Origin: Arthrobacter bambusae
GTDB taxonomy: Bacteria; Actinomycetota; Actinomycetes; Actinomycetales; Micrococcaceae
Length of the DNA: 64,000 nt
Direction of reading: 5' to 3'
Assembly: GCF_022606295.1 (NCBI RefSeq)
Contig: NZ_JAHHZS010000020.1
Span: 25,543-89,542 of the forward strand
The notes under the pieces were generated by a model. The model searched no databases. It worked only from the letters and a program-made list of their open reading frames with translations, and was not told where the DNA came from. Positions 15,956-24,795 of this stretch are shown piece by piece. Made by a program: the position numbers and the translations under genes. Each line of letters begins with the position of its first letter. Position 1 is the first letter of the stretch.

Positions 15956-17163
15956 CAGTTGCCCGCCCCTTCTTCCTCGTCGCCTTCGAATCCGGCGGAG
16001 TATTCCTCGAACCAAGCAAGTTCCTCGGCTACCAGGGGGTGCGGCTCGGCATAGACCCCGGCGAATGACTCGCGGAAGTGGGGGCCCTGGAGATTTTGGG
16101 TGGTGCTACGGACATGGGCAGCGAGTTCATCGCCGTCAGCCCTGACTTGCTCAAAGAAAGCCTCGTCGGCCAGGCCCTCGTTGCGAAGGTATTTCTCCAG
16201 GCGATCCAAAGGATCCTTGCCCCGCCAGGCGGTTTCTTCGGCGGATTCGCGGTACTTCGTGGGGTCGTCCGCCGTGGTGTGCGCGCCAACACGGTACGTA
16301 TAGGCCTCAATGAGCACCGGACCGCGGCCTTCGCGGGCGTGTTCAAGCGCCCACTCCGTGACTGCGTGGACTGCGATGACGTCGTTGCCGTCCACTCGGA
16401 TGCCCGGGAAGCCGTATCCCTTGGCCCGGTTGAACAGGGGGACCTTTGTCTGGACCTCGGTGGGGACTGAGATGGCCCAGTGGTTGTTCTGGCAGAAGAA
16501 CACCACGGGAGCGTTGTAGGACGCCGCGAAGACCATGGATTCATGGACGTCGCCCTCGGAACTGGCGCCGTCGCCGAAGTAGGCCACAACGGCAGCCTTC
16601 GGCTCGTTGGAACCATTGGCTTCCGCGAGTTTCTGGTCGCGCTGGATTCCCATGGCGTACCCAACGGAATGCAGGGTCTGCGCCGCAAGCACGAGGGTAT
16701 AGAGGTGGAAGTTGTTCTCGGTGGGATCCCAGCCACCATTCGAAATTCCGCGGAACAGCTTCAGGAGCTCCGCCAGATCCACATCCCGGGTCAGTGCAAC
16801 GCCATGTTCCCGGTAGGTGGGGAAGATGTAGTCCTGCCGCTGAGTGGCGCGTCCGGATCCGATCTGGGCGGCTTCCTGGCCCGTCAGGGGAACCCAAAGG
16901 GCCAACTCACCTTGACGCTGGAGGGCCGTGGCCTCCTGGTCGAAGCGGCGCACCTTGGCCATGTCGGCGTAGAAGCCCCGGAGTTGCTCAGGATCAAGGC
17001 GCTTGGCGTAGTCCGAGAAGACCGGATCCGTACCTAGCTTGCCGTCCGGCCCGAGCAGCTGGATCATCTCGGCAGCGGGATCGCTTGAAGCGCCTCCCAC
17101 GGGAGACTGCCGATCGAGTCCCGTTCCGTTGATCCCGGGGGTGGGCAATTGAGTTGCGCCCAT
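15955..17163 (-). CDS. bkdA: 2-oxoacid dehydrogenase E1 component, alpha subunit
   Basis: 402 residues. The thiamine-diphosphate motif GDGASSEGDVHESMVFAASY (GDG...NN, ending FCQNNHWAIS) is intact, as are LPLTGQEA-like LWVPLTGQEAAQIGSG and YRVGAHTTADDPTKYR. It decarboxylates a 2-oxo acid, probably branched-chain or pyruvate. ATG at 17163 is chosen because AAGGAG lies eight bases upstream; the open frame extends to 17247 but crosses the palindrome. The gene starts the E1a-E1b-E2-PAP2 run on the minus strand. Confidence 0.92.
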   Translation of the reverse strand: MGATQLPTPGINGTGLDRQSPVGGASSDPAAEMIQLLGPDGKLGTDPVFSDYAKRLDPEQLRGFYADMAKVRRFDQEATALQRQGELALWVPLTGQEAAQIGSGRATQRQDYIFPTYREHGVALTRDVDLAELLKLFRGISNGGWDPTENNFHLYTLVLAAQTLHSVGYAMGIQRDQKLAEANGSNEPKAAVVAYFGDGASSEGDVHESMVFAASYNAPVVFFCQNNHWAISVPTEVQTKVPLFNRAKGYGFPGIRVDGNDVIAVHAVTEWALEHAREGRGPVLIEAYTYRVGAHTTADDPTKYRESAEETAWRGKDPLDRLEKYLRNEGLADEAFFEQVRADGDELAAHVRSTTQNLQGPHFRESFAGVYAEPHPLVAEELAWFEEYSAGFEGDEEEGAGN

Positions 17164-17211
17164 TCCGTCTCCTTGCCTGCCGCAGCCCGATGCTGAGCAA
17201 TATTCGCTGAT

Positions 17212-17249
17212 ATATGCCGATTCCGGAATGCATTCCGGAATCGGCATAT
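17212..17249. promoter_or_regulatory. Perfect 38-bp palindrome in front of the E1-alpha gene
   Basis: The half site ATATGCCGATTCCGGAATG (17212-17230) is followed at once by its exact reverse complement (17231-17249), with no spacer. It begins 49 bases upstream of the ATG at 17163 and lies between hisC and the dehydrogenase operon. A T-run is absent, so an operator for a dimeric or higher-order regulator, for example Lrp/AsnC type, is more likely than a terminator. Confidence 0.6.
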
Positions 17250-17307
17250 CTTGGCTTTCGTCCCTTACTTTATCCGCAGTAAGGGACGCAGGGGCATTTG
17301 TTAACCG

Positions 17308-18426
17308 CTAGGAAGGCTGCGGCGCTTTTGTATAGGACGCACAGAGTTCCAGGAATCGGGTATTGGCCTCGACTTCTCCGATGCTGACCCGGACGCCCTC
17401 GTTGCCGAAGGCCCGCACGGACAATGCCCGTTCGCCTGCCAGTCCGGCAAATTCGGCACTATTCTCTCCAAGGTTCAGCCACACGAAGTTCCCTTGAGCC
17501 TCGGGCACGAACCATCCCAGCTCCCGGAGTCCTGCGGTCACCCGGTCCCGCTCATCGACCAGGCTTTGTACCCTTTCAACAACTTGGTCGAAATACTCCA
17601 ACGAAGTAATGGCGGCGCGTTCGGCGATCTGCGAGACGGCAAACGGCGTTGCCGTGACGCGCAGGTACTGGGTGAGATCCGGGCCGGAAATGCTGTAGCC
17701 AACGCGCAGCCCCGCAAGGCCATGCGCCTTGGAGAAGGTGCGGAGGACCACGACGTTGGGGTACTTGCGGTACAGCTTGATGCCGTCCACGGCGTTCTCG
17801 TTCCGGACGAACTCCTGATATGCCTCGTCGATGACAACCACGACGCCCTCCGGCACTGACTGGATGAACCGTTCGGTTTCCTCGGCGGTGAGGATGGGAC
17901 CCGTGGGGTTGTTCGGCGTGCAGAGCAAAATCACCTTGGTACGGACGGTGACAGCGGCCGCCATGGCCTCGAGGTCGTGGCGGCCGTCGGAAAGCAATGG
18001 AATCTGGACGCTCTCAGCCCCTGCCAGCCCTACGCTGATCGGGTAGGCCTCGAACGAGCGCCACGCATAGATGACCTCATCTGATTTGCCGTCGTGGTTC
18101 TGCCCGGCAAAGGTGGAAAGGATCTGGTTCAGGGCTCCGAGGCTTCCGGCACCTGTGACGACGTCGTCAGCGGGGACACCCAGGAAGTCGGCGAGCGCCG
18201 TGCGCAGCTTGGTGGACAGCGGGTCCGGGTATCGGTTGATGTCCGACTGGTCAGCAATCGCCTCGAGCACAGCGGGAATCGGGGGTAGCGGGTTTTCATT
18301 GGATGACAGTTTGTAACTGGTCAGGCCATCGATCGCTACGGGAGGCTTGCCTGCAGCATATTTGGGGAGCCTGTCCACAACCGGGCGGGGACGCACGCCC
18401 TCCGGTGCGTTGTCAGAAGAATTCAT
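17308..18426 (-). CDS. hisC: Histidinol-phosphate / aromatic aminotransferase (HisC family)
   Basis: 372-residue class I/II PLP aminotransferase. Landmarks are LSSNENPLPPIPAVLEAIAD, DVVTGAGSLGALNQIL, LCTPNNPTGPILTAEE, VVVIDEAYQEF, and the PLP-lysine segment VVLRTFSKAHGLAGLRVGY. The family covers histidinol-phosphate and aromatic amino acid aminotransferases, and no other his genes are nearby, so an aromatic or branched-chain role is possible. The ATG has no ribosome binding site, but TAGGCT lies exactly six bases upstream. It precedes the 2-oxoacid dehydrogenase genes on the same strand, separated by the 38-bp palindrome. Confidence 0.88.
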   Translation of the reverse strand: MNSSDNAPEGVRPRPVVDRLPKYAAGKPPVAIDGLTSYKLSSNENPLPPIPAVLEAIADQSDINRYPDPLSTKLRTALADFLGVPADDVVTGAGSLGALNQILSTFAGQNHDGKSDEVIYAWRSFEAYPISVGLAGAESVQIPLLSDGRHDLEAMAAAVTVRTKVILLCTPNNPTGPILTAEETERFIQSVPEGVVVVIDEAYQEFVRNENAVDGIKLYRKYPNVVVLRTFSKAHGLAGLRVGYSISGPDLTQYLRVTATPFAVSQIAERAAITSLEYFDQVVERVQSLVDERDRVTAGLRELGWFVPEAQGNFVWLNLGENSAEFAGLAGERALSVRAFGNEGVRVSIGEVEANTRFLELCASYTKAPQPS

Positions 18427-18432
18427 GGCACC

Positions 18433-18438
18433 AGCCTA
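18433..18438 (-). promoter_or_regulatory. -10 box (TAGGCT) for a leaderless hisC transcript
   Basis: On the minus strand TAGGCT is six bases ahead of the ATG at 18426. No Shine-Dalgarno sequence is visible. Confidence 0.5.
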
Positions 18439-18516
18439 CTTGCAGGCCTCCGGGCCATGCTGGGAAGCTCTCCGGCCGGCGCATGCGAAGGCCGGCGCAT
18501 GTGAAAGCATGGGCGT

Positions 18517-18945
18517 ATGGGTTCATTCATTGTGCGTGTCCTGATCAACGGGCTGGCCCTCTGGGTTGCCAGCTGGATTCTGCCCGGGTTCAATATCTCG
18601 ACCTCTGCAACTACCAACGCCGTAAGCAACGCGGGGGTCACCCAGGGCGGCGACACCGTGGGCGTGGTACTTGCCTATCTCTTCATAGGGCTCATTTTCG
18701 GGATCGTCAATGCCTTGGTCCGGCCTTTGGTCCGGCTGCTCTCCCTCCCGATCACTACCCTCACCCTCGGGCTCTTCACGATTGTCATCAACGCGGCCAT
18801 GCTGTCCCTGACGGCGTGGCTCAGCAGCTACACGCCGGTACACCTGACCATCGACCGTTTCTTCTGGACAGCGGTTCTCGCCGCGATCATCATCAGCCTG
18901 ATCTCCATGGTGGCCAGTTGGATTCCGGGCGGTAGCAGGCGGTAA
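18517..18945 (+). CDS. Phage-holin-family (mycobacterial 4 TMS type) membrane protein
   Basis: 142 residues with four hydrophobic segments: FIVRVLINGLALWVASWILP, GVVLAYLFIGLIFGIVNALV, LSLPITTLTLGLFTIVINAA, and FFWTAVLAAIIISLISMVAS. This pattern and the FGIVNALVRPLVRLLSLP stretch are those of the chromosomal 'phage holin family' proteins common in actinobacteria, whose role is not settled. No phage genes surround it. Confidence 0.82.
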   Translation: MGSFIVRVLINGLALWVASWILPGFNISTSATTNAVSNAGVTQGGDTVGVVLAYLFIGLIFGIVNALVRPLVRLLSLPITTLTLGLFTIVINAAMLSLTAWLSSYTPVHLTIDRFFWTAVLAAIIISLISMVASWIPGGSRR

Positions 18946-18977
18946 GGCGCCCGAGGCGAGCAAGCACGGCCACTTCC

Positions 18978-20348
18978 TCATCGCCCTCCCCGCGGGGCCG
19001 TCGTCGCTTCGCGGCTCAGCTTGAACCGGCTCACCTTGGCCACTCCGCCAACGCCAAGTATCCCGCCCAGAGTGGCGGTGGAGGCCGCGAGTGACGGATC
19101 GGAACTGAGCTGCACCTGTTTTGCCCCTTCCTCGTAGCGTGAGAGCTTGTGCGCCGGGCCGATACCCTGGTCTTCGCCGGGTGCCAGGCTCACCGGATTG
19201 GTCATGGTCACCGTGACCCGGTCTTTGGTATCCGGATTCGCTTTGCCGTCCGCCCCGGGAACCCAATCCTGTTGGTGCTCGAGGTGCAGGCTCCCGATCC
19301 CGGCCTGAGGGGTGATCCCGCCAACGGGTGATCCGGCGGTCACCACGAACTTGAGGTCAAACTCGGCGAGGAAGGCTTTGTCCTGACTCAGGTTCATGGC
19401 ATGGATTCCGCCTTGGCTGTGGCCCACTGCCACCACCGTTTCGCCGGCTGCGGCTCCTGCCTCGAGCAAGGCCTGGCGGATGGCCTTGCTGGTTTCCGCC
19501 GAGTTGTAGCCGAGCGCTTCTGCGATCCCGGCCTCGTCCAATGGATTGTTGCCTCCGGGCGGATTGCCCGGCTGGGTGCCCGGAATCAAGACCACCCATG
19601 CCTTGCCTTCGCCCTTATCTATCCGCACCACTTCTATTTCGCCTTCTGAAGTGGCACTGACGTGATCCAGTTCCCGGAGCATTCCTGCTGCGGACAGGTC
19701 CACGCTCTTGGTGGTGGTCTCTGTCTGGCTGACTGAAATGGGACGAGGCCTGAGGAAAGACAATGCGGGGGCCGCCGCGATTGCCCTCAAGACGGCGCCG
19801 ACATCAGTGGGCCCGACGATCGCCCCTGCAAGGTTGGCCGCTGCCGGGGGTAGCCCCATCATCTGCTCCAATATCCGGCTCAGATCGCGGACAGCTCCTT
19901 CTGTTGCGTCCCTCAGGCCAAGGTCCAAGGCATTTAGGCCGGTCCCGAGGATCGGCACCCCCATGCCCATTCGCAGCCTGATCGCAGCGTGTGATTCAGC
20001 AAACCCGTATTCACGGTGGCTTGCCCTGACACCTTTGCCGATCCGCTGAAGCTGTTCGCGGACCCGCCCAATCTCCCGGCCACTCTCCCCGACCGCGATG
20101 ATTGCGCTGCTCCCGCTCGCGTACGACGATTCCTGGTGTGGGAAGAGGGCCACTTTGACCGCTTCAGCTTCCACTTCAATCGCCTGCAGTTGGAGCACGA
20201 GCCCGTCCAGCGCGGCTGCGCCGGCGAGCAGCTCTTCAAATTGGAAGCGGATTCCGCCCACTCCGCCGCGTATCCGCAAGCTGCCATCCGGCTCGGGTGT
20301 TCGAGGCTGGGGAGTTCCGCCCGCGCCGACGGGAGCAACCTCGGCCAT
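18978..20348 (-). CDS. Alpha/beta hydrolase (lipase-like) with helical N-terminus, partner of a WXG100-like protein
   Basis: 456 residues. The first about 120 residues are helical, Ala/Glu/Arg-rich, and resemble an ESX/WXG-type secretion scaffold. The second part contains a serine-hydrolase nucleophile elbow, VAVGHSQGGIHAMNLS (GHSQG, about residue 308), and strands such as AWVVLIPGTQPGN and FDLKFVVTAGSPVGG. The start overlaps the stop of the upstream 110-aa WXG-like gene by one base, so they are made together. The arrangement is like effector and chaperone pairs exported by type VII-like systems (inference). No immunity gene or secretion ATPase is visible in the window. Substrate unknown. Confidence 0.7.
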   Translation of the reverse strand: MAEVAPVGAGGTPQPRTPEPDGSLRIRGGVGGIRFQFEELLAGAAALDGLVLQLQAIEVEAEAVKVALFPHQESSYASGSSAIIAVGESGREIGRVREQLQRIGKGVRASHREYGFAESHAAIRLRMGMGVPILGTGLNALDLGLRDATEGAVRDLSRILEQMMGLPPAAANLAGAIVGPTDVGAVLRAIAAAPALSFLRPRPISVSQTETTTKSVDLSAAGMLRELDHVSATSEGEIEVVRIDKGEGKAWVVLIPGTQPGNPPGGNNPLDEAGIAEALGYNSAETSKAIRQALLEAGAAAGETVVAVGHSQGGIHAMNLSQDKAFLAEFDLKFVVTAGSPVGGITPQAGIGSLHLEHQQDWVPGADGKANPDTKDRVTVTMTNPVSLAPGEDQGIGPAHKLSRYEEGAKQVQLSSDPSLAASTATLGGILGVGGVAKVSRFKLSREATTAPRGGR

Positions 20349-20680
20349 CAGAGGCCCGGCTGGAGTTTCGACGCCACATTCCGGGAATGGCGGAGGGTCA
20401 CCGCAGCGGCCTCGCGCAAGGCGTCACGCCCCCTTCGAAGGGATGCGGCCTGTAATGCCAGCGTGGTCCGATAGGCGCGGCCGGCCGGCGACTCCCATTG
20501 CTCGAGTTGCAACTGAGCCAGCCTTGCAAGGGCTGCGTCGGCTTGGTCCGCGCAAACGCTCATCCGCCATCCGAGCTTCTGGATTTCCGCGCCTCGTGAA
20601 ATACATTGCGGCGAATCCAGATCCGTTCCCCCGGCCGCCATAAGAATGCCGCTCAAGATGTTGCCCTCCTCTGTGTCCAT
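20348..20680 (-). CDS. WXG100-like small helical protein
   Basis: 110 residues. Two helices flank a central WES turn (Trp62 in LQLEQWESPAGRAYRTTL), close to the WXG motif of ESAT-6-like proteins, with heptad-like Ala/Leu spacing on each side. It is co-translated with the lipase-like gene (TGATG at 20346-20350). It most likely acts as a folding or secretion partner for that protein. Length fits the WXG100 family, but the motif deviates (WES instead of WxG), so the call is cautious. Confidence 0.55.
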   Translation of the reverse strand: MDTEEGNILSGILMAAGGTDLDSPQCISRGAEIQKLGWRMSVCADQADAALARLAQLQLEQWESPAGRAYRTTLALQAASLRRGRDALREAAAVTLRHSRNVASKLQPGL

Positions 20681-20790
20681 TGATGTTGTGGCATTGACGC
20701 TACGTTGCGCTCCGGTGGCACGGAACCGATGTTGTCGGCTATGTGGATAACCTGCCGGAAACGCCGGGGTGAAGGGGAAGTCAAAGTGTT

Positions 20791-20818
20791 TTGCACATAG
20801 AGAAGTCCGGCTTAATGG
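20791..20818 (+). promoter_or_regulatory. Possible purB promoter
   Basis: TTGCAC (20791-20796) and TAATGG (20813-20818) are spaced by 16 bases, about 30 bases ahead of the purB ATG. The -35 matches well, the -10 moderately. Confidence 0.35.
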
Positions 20819-20848
20819 CGTGAGCCGAGTTCATGAAAGAATTGCCTC

Positions 20849-22291
20849 ATGCCTGAAACCGTCGCCGCCGCTGTTACCCGTACGCCCTCTGGACGCGTTG
20901 CTCTCGCCGCGTCGCCGGAGCCGATCGCACTGGGCCCCCTGGACGGCCGGTACCAGTCCGCCGTCGCTCCCTTGGTCGACTACTTGTCCGAGGCCGCGCT
21001 CAACCGCGACCGCGTGGCCGTCGAGGTCGAGTGGCTCATCCACTTGACCAGCAACAACGTACTTCCAGGCGCCGGTCCCTTGACCGCCGAACAGCAGGAG
21101 AAGCTGCGCGCCATCGTCACCGAGTTCGATGCCGCTTCGGTCACGGAACTCGCTGACATCGAAGCCGTCACGGTCCACGACGTCAAGGCCGTTGAGTACT
21201 ACATCGGTCGCCGCCTCCCCGCGATCGGCATCGAGAACCTCACCGCGATGGTGCACTTCGGCTGCACGTCGGAAGACATCAACAACCTTTCATACGCCTT
21301 GGGCGTCAAGGGTGCCGTAGAAGATGTCTGGCTCCCTGCCGCAAGGGCCTTGGTGAAGCAGATCGAAGCGATGGCCGAGGAGAACCGCGCCGTCCCGATG
21401 CTTTCCCGCACGCACGGCCAGCCGGCAACTCCCACCACCCTCGGCAAGGAATTGGCAGTCATCACGCACCGCCTGAGCCGCCAGCTGGACCGCGTTTCCA
21501 AGACCCAGTACTTGGGCAAGATCAACGGCGCTACCGGCACGTATGCCGCACACGTCGCTTCCGTTCCCGGCGCCGATTGGCAGGCCGTATCCCGTTCCTT
21601 CGTCGAAGGCCTCGGACTCACGTGGAACCCGCTGACCACCCAGATCGAAAGCCACGACTGGCAGGCCGAACTCTACGCGGACGTCGCCCGCTTCAACCGC
21701 ATCCTGCACAACGTCTGCACGGACATCTGGAGCTACATCTCCATTGGCTACTTCCGCCAGATCCCTGTCGCCGGCGCCACCGGTTCCTCTACCATGCCGC
21801 ACAAGGTCAACCCGATCCGCTTCGAAAACGCCGAGGCCAACCTGGAGATTTCCAACGGACTGCTGGACACGCTGGGCGCCACGCTGGTCACCTCCCGTTG
21901 GCAGCGGGACCTCACCGACTCTTCCTCGCAGCGCAACATCGGCGTCGCATTCGGGCACTCGCTCCTTGCGATCTCGAATGTCGCCAAGGGGCTGAAGGCC
22001 CTTGACGTCGCCGAGGAGGTATTGGCAGCCGATCTCGACACCAATTGGGAAGTCCTGGGCGAAGCGATCCAGATGGTCATGCGCGCCGAAGCCATCGCCG
22101 GCGTCGAAGGCATGGAGAACCCGTACGAGCGGCTCAAGGATCTCACCCGCGGCCAGCGCGTCGATGCCGTCCGCATGCAGGAATTCGTCTCGGGACTGGG
22201 CCTGTCTCCCGATGCCGAGGCACGCCTCCTGGCACTTACTCCAGGCAAGTACACCGGCATCGCGGATCAGTTGGTGGACCACCTGAAGTAG
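20849..22291 (+). CDS. purB: Adenylosuccinate lyase
   Basis: 480 residues. The fumarase/aspartase superfamily signature GSSTMPHKVNPIRFENAEAN is present with the catalytic serine loop, along with the substrate-binding TSEDINNLSYALGVK and SRTHGQPATPTTLGKELAV segments. It cleaves adenylosuccinate to AMP and fumarate and SAICAR to AICAR in purine synthesis. Length equals that of the E. coli-type enzyme group. The ribosome binding site is weak (AAAGAA), and the gene is followed after 50 bases by a phosphatase gene on the same strand. Confidence 0.95.
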   Translation: MPETVAAAVTRTPSGRVALAASPEPIALGPLDGRYQSAVAPLVDYLSEAALNRDRVAVEVEWLIHLTSNNVLPGAGPLTAEQQEKLRAIVTEFDAASVTELADIEAVTVHDVKAVEYYIGRRLPAIGIENLTAMVHFGCTSEDINNLSYALGVKGAVEDVWLPAARALVKQIEAMAEENRAVPMLSRTHGQPATPTTLGKELAVITHRLSRQLDRVSKTQYLGKINGATGTYAAHVASVPGADWQAVSRSFVEGLGLTWNPLTTQIESHDWQAELYADVARFNRILHNVCTDIWSYISIGYFRQIPVAGATGSSTMPHKVNPIRFENAEANLEISNGLLDTLGATLVTSRWQRDLTDSSSQRNIGVAFGHSLLAISNVAKGLKALDVAEEVLAADLDTNWEVLGEAIQMVMRAEAIAGVEGMENPYERLKDLTRGQRVDAVRMQEFVSGLGLSPDAEARLLALTPGKYTGIADQLVDHLK

Positions 22292-22341
22292 AGGCAACAT
22301 GGACCCTGCGTTTCCGAATCGATGTAAGGAACTGTGTCAGC

Positions 22342-23001
22342 ATGAGGCTCTTGCTTATCCGTCACGGGCAAACCCCCGGAAACGTCCTGGGCCAGTTGGA
22401 CACGGCGTTTCCCGGTCCGGGACTGACTGATCTCGGCGAACGTCAGGCCGCCGCGCTCCCCGCGTCACTTGCGAACGAGGACATCACGGCCATCTATGCA
22501 TCCACGCTGGTCCGCACCCAGCTGACGGCCGCCCCGCTCGCAAAAGCCCTCGGGCTCGAGGCCACCGTACTGCACGGCCTGCAGGAGATTGAGGCCGGGG
22601 CTTTGGAGAAGCTCACCGACCACGAATCGCACCACCGGTACATGAGCACTGTTTTCGCCTGGACCGACGGTGAACTGGATGTCCGCATGCCGGGAGCCGG
22701 TGACGGACACGAGTTCTTCGCCCGCTACGACGCCGCCATTGCCAAGGTGGCAGCGGCAGGCGACCAGACCGCCGTCGTGGTCAGCCATGGTGCCGCGATC
22801 CGCTGCTGGGCAGGCCGCCGTGCCGCGGATGTCGGCCGCGAGTTCGCCGCCACCCACCAGCTGCAGAACACCGGAATCGTGGTGCTCGAGGGCGACCCGG
22901 AGACCGGCTGGCGCCTGCTGCACTGGGATCAAAGCCCGGTCGGCGGGCTTGCCTTTGCCGACCAGACGGTCGAGGACCCGACCGGCGACGCCGTCGAATG
23001 A
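22342..23001 (+). CDS. Histidine phosphatase (phosphoglycerate mutase-like) family protein
   Basis: 219 residues. The phosphohistidine motif LLIRHGQTPGNVLG is at residues 3-16, and the second catalytic His is in TAVVVSHGAAIRCWAG. FPGPGLTDLGERQA and IYASTLVRTQLTA are standard for the branch. Such enzymes dephosphorylate small phosphate esters; the substrate is unknown. ATG at 22342 is chosen because the RHG motif must lie at the N-terminus; the open frame further upstream runs inside purB. Confidence 0.9.
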   Translation: MRLLLIRHGQTPGNVLGQLDTAFPGPGLTDLGERQAAALPASLANEDITAIYASTLVRTQLTAAPLAKALGLEATVLHGLQEIEAGALEKLTDHESHHRYMSTVFAWTDGELDVRMPGAGDGHEFFARYDAAIAKVAAAGDQTAVVVSHGAAIRCWAGRRAADVGREFAATHQLQNTGIVVLEGDPETGWRLLHWDQSPVGGLAFADQTVEDPTGDAVE

Positions 23002-23124
23002 CGGCTGCCTAGGGCCGACCCCAACACCGGGTATTTCTCCGGACGCTTACGCGGAGGAAACACCACGGTAACCCCCGCTTCTTAGGCTTGATTTGCATAA
23101 CCCCCTCCGGCGAAAGAGGTTCCG

Positions 23125-23628
23125 ATGCAGACCAATCCGCGGCTCAACATCAGACAGGTCACGTGGGCCAATCCGGTGGGTGCAGATCTCCGCGCGGCGC
23201 AACAAGCGGAATTGGACGCACGTTTCGGCAATTCAGACCACGAGCCCGGGCCCGCGCCGTCGGAAGCTGACACGGCGGTCTTCGTCGTCGCGTACGAAAA
23301 GTGCTCGGGCCAGCCTTTGGGCTGCGGAGGGCTCCGGATTCTGGACGCCGAAACCGCGGAAATCAAGCGGCTATACGTCGTCCCGTACGCCCGGGGCTCA
23401 GGAGTGGCCAGTTCCATCCTCGCTGCGCTTGAGGCGCAGGCACATGCCCACGGTTTCAGCGTGATCACTGCGGAAGCCGGGTCGGCCCAATCGGACGGTC
23501 GCAGCTTCTACGAGAGCGCCGGCTTCTCGGCCATACCCAATTTCGGGCCCTACATTGGTGTCAGCCACTCGCAGTGCTACGCCAAGCCGATCGATTCGCA
23601 CAGCGCATCGCACACGGCGATGGCCTAG
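23125..23628 (+). CDS. GNAT-family N-acetyltransferase
   Basis: 167 residues. The acetyl-CoA binding motif is clear: AEIKRLYVVPYARGSGVASSILAALEAQA (motif A, with RxxGxA-type loop RGSGVA), followed by GFSVITAEAGSAQ and the C-terminal FYESAGFSAI. Substrate unknown. A GAAAGAGG stretch lies upstream of the ATG. Confidence 0.9.
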   Translation: MQTNPRLNIRQVTWANPVGADLRAAQQAELDARFGNSDHEPGPAPSEADTAVFVVAYEKCSGQPLGCGGLRILDAETAEIKRLYVVPYARGSGVASSILAALEAQAHAHGFSVITAEAGSAQSDGRSFYESAGFSAIPNFGPYIGVSHSQCYAKPIDSHSASHTAMA

Positions 23629-23675
23629 CGGACAGGCCCGCACCGGGCCGCCCTCTGGATGCAACCGTCACCGGA

Positions 23676-24569
23676 TCAATCCAGGCTGCGTCCGCCCTGT
23701 CCCAGGTGAGCTCGATTCATGGCTTCGATTTCTTCATCGCTCAGGTCGTCGAAGCTCTTGGCCTCGTGTTTGTCGCTCCGGGAGAACCGGACGAACATCA
23801 GGATGATGAGGGGCAGATCCACGGTCTCAGCCAGGAACCACATCAAGTCTCCGGCGAGTTGCTGGTCGCGCAACGGTGAGGGGAACCAGGCTGGCTGATT
23901 GCCCAAAACCGACGTGGCGCCGTCGAGGATTCCCGGACTGAGCCGCATCAGGACCCCGGGCACTGCGTCGGCGAGCAGCTCAATGAATACAAAAATGAAT
24001 TCGACCACAATGAGCGATCCGGTGCGTCCTGCGCCGTCTTCCATGATCGGCACGGTCATGAGGAGTCCCATGACGGGCACCAGCAGGGTCAGGATGACGT
24101 CGGCGGCGGGGTTGGTCCGGAGCACGTAGAAGAACGGGGTCAGGAAAAGCGTGAACATGGCGAGGCCCAGAAGCGCCGCCACGAGCGTGTTGCTGAGCAT
24201 GCGGACAAGCCGGTGCCGCAGGACGGCTTCCAGCCTTGCCGCCCCCACGGGGCCAAGGGTCTGCCGTGCAAGTGTTAGCGGCTTGCCCAGGCCGATCAAC
24301 AGCGGAACCACAAAGAGATAGGACGTCACTTTGAGGGTGAAGGCCCACCGCAGATCGTGGCTGTAGGTTCCCGGGAATCCGAAGCTCAGTGCCGCGAAAC
24401 TGCCCAGGCCGAGGACGAAGAAGGCAAACGAGTTCCACAGGGGCCAGCGGATATCCCGGCGCTTGGCGCCCATCAGGCCCTTTAAATACAGGGCGACCGC
24501 GGCTACAAGAATGACCAGGGCGGGCCAGTTCATTGACCACGCGCCCAGCACGGCATCCAGCGGTGGCAT
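23676..24569 (-). CDS. Cytochrome c oxidase assembly protein, CtaG/caa3-CtaG type
   Basis: 297 residues, seven or more membrane segments. The pattern of LRWAFTLKVTSYLFVVPLLIG, GLAMFTLFLTPFFYVLR, LLVPVMGLLMTVPIMEDGAG and FVFIELLADAVPGVLMRLSP is that of CtaG-like (DUF1404/caa3_CtaG) proteins, thought to help copper insertion into cytochrome oxidase. No oxidase genes are nearby. A small hairpin, CCCTGCC-GGAA-GGCAGGG (24580-24597), lies directly upstream of the start. Confidence 0.8.
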   Translation of the reverse strand: MPPLDAVLGAWSMNWPALVILVAAVALYLKGLMGAKRRDIRWPLWNSFAFFVLGLGSFAALSFGFPGTYSHDLRWAFTLKVTSYLFVVPLLIGLGKPLTLARQTLGPVGAARLEAVLRHRLVRMLSNTLVAALLGLAMFTLFLTPFFYVLRTNPAADVILTLLVPVMGLLMTVPIMEDGAGRTGSLIVVEFIFVFIELLADAVPGVLMRLSPGILDGATSVLGNQPAWFPSPLRDQQLAGDLMWFLAETVDLPLIILMFVRFSRSDKHEAKSFDDLSDEEIEAMNRAHLGQGGRSLD

Positions 24570-24783
24570 GGTCAGCGGCCCCTGCCGGAAGGCAGGGCGC
24601 TCAGCCCGGCGCTACGGTGGGTTTTGTCGATCTTCATGGTGTTCCTCCAGCGCATTCCCGGTGTGCCGCATGGTGCGCGAATCGGCGTTTCGTGTTGTGC
24701 CCTGAACCGGGTGCACCGTATCCATGTTACGGAGTCCCGCCCAGCATGGCACGCCGCAGGAGACGCGGGCGCCTGGCCTCCGC

Positions 24784-24789
24784 TAATCT
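24784..24789 (+). promoter_or_regulatory. -10 box (TAATCT) for a leaderless thioesterase transcript
   Basis: TAATCT is separated from the ATG at 24796 by exactly six bases. There is no ribosome binding site. Confidence 0.5.
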
Positions 24790-24795
24790 CGCATT

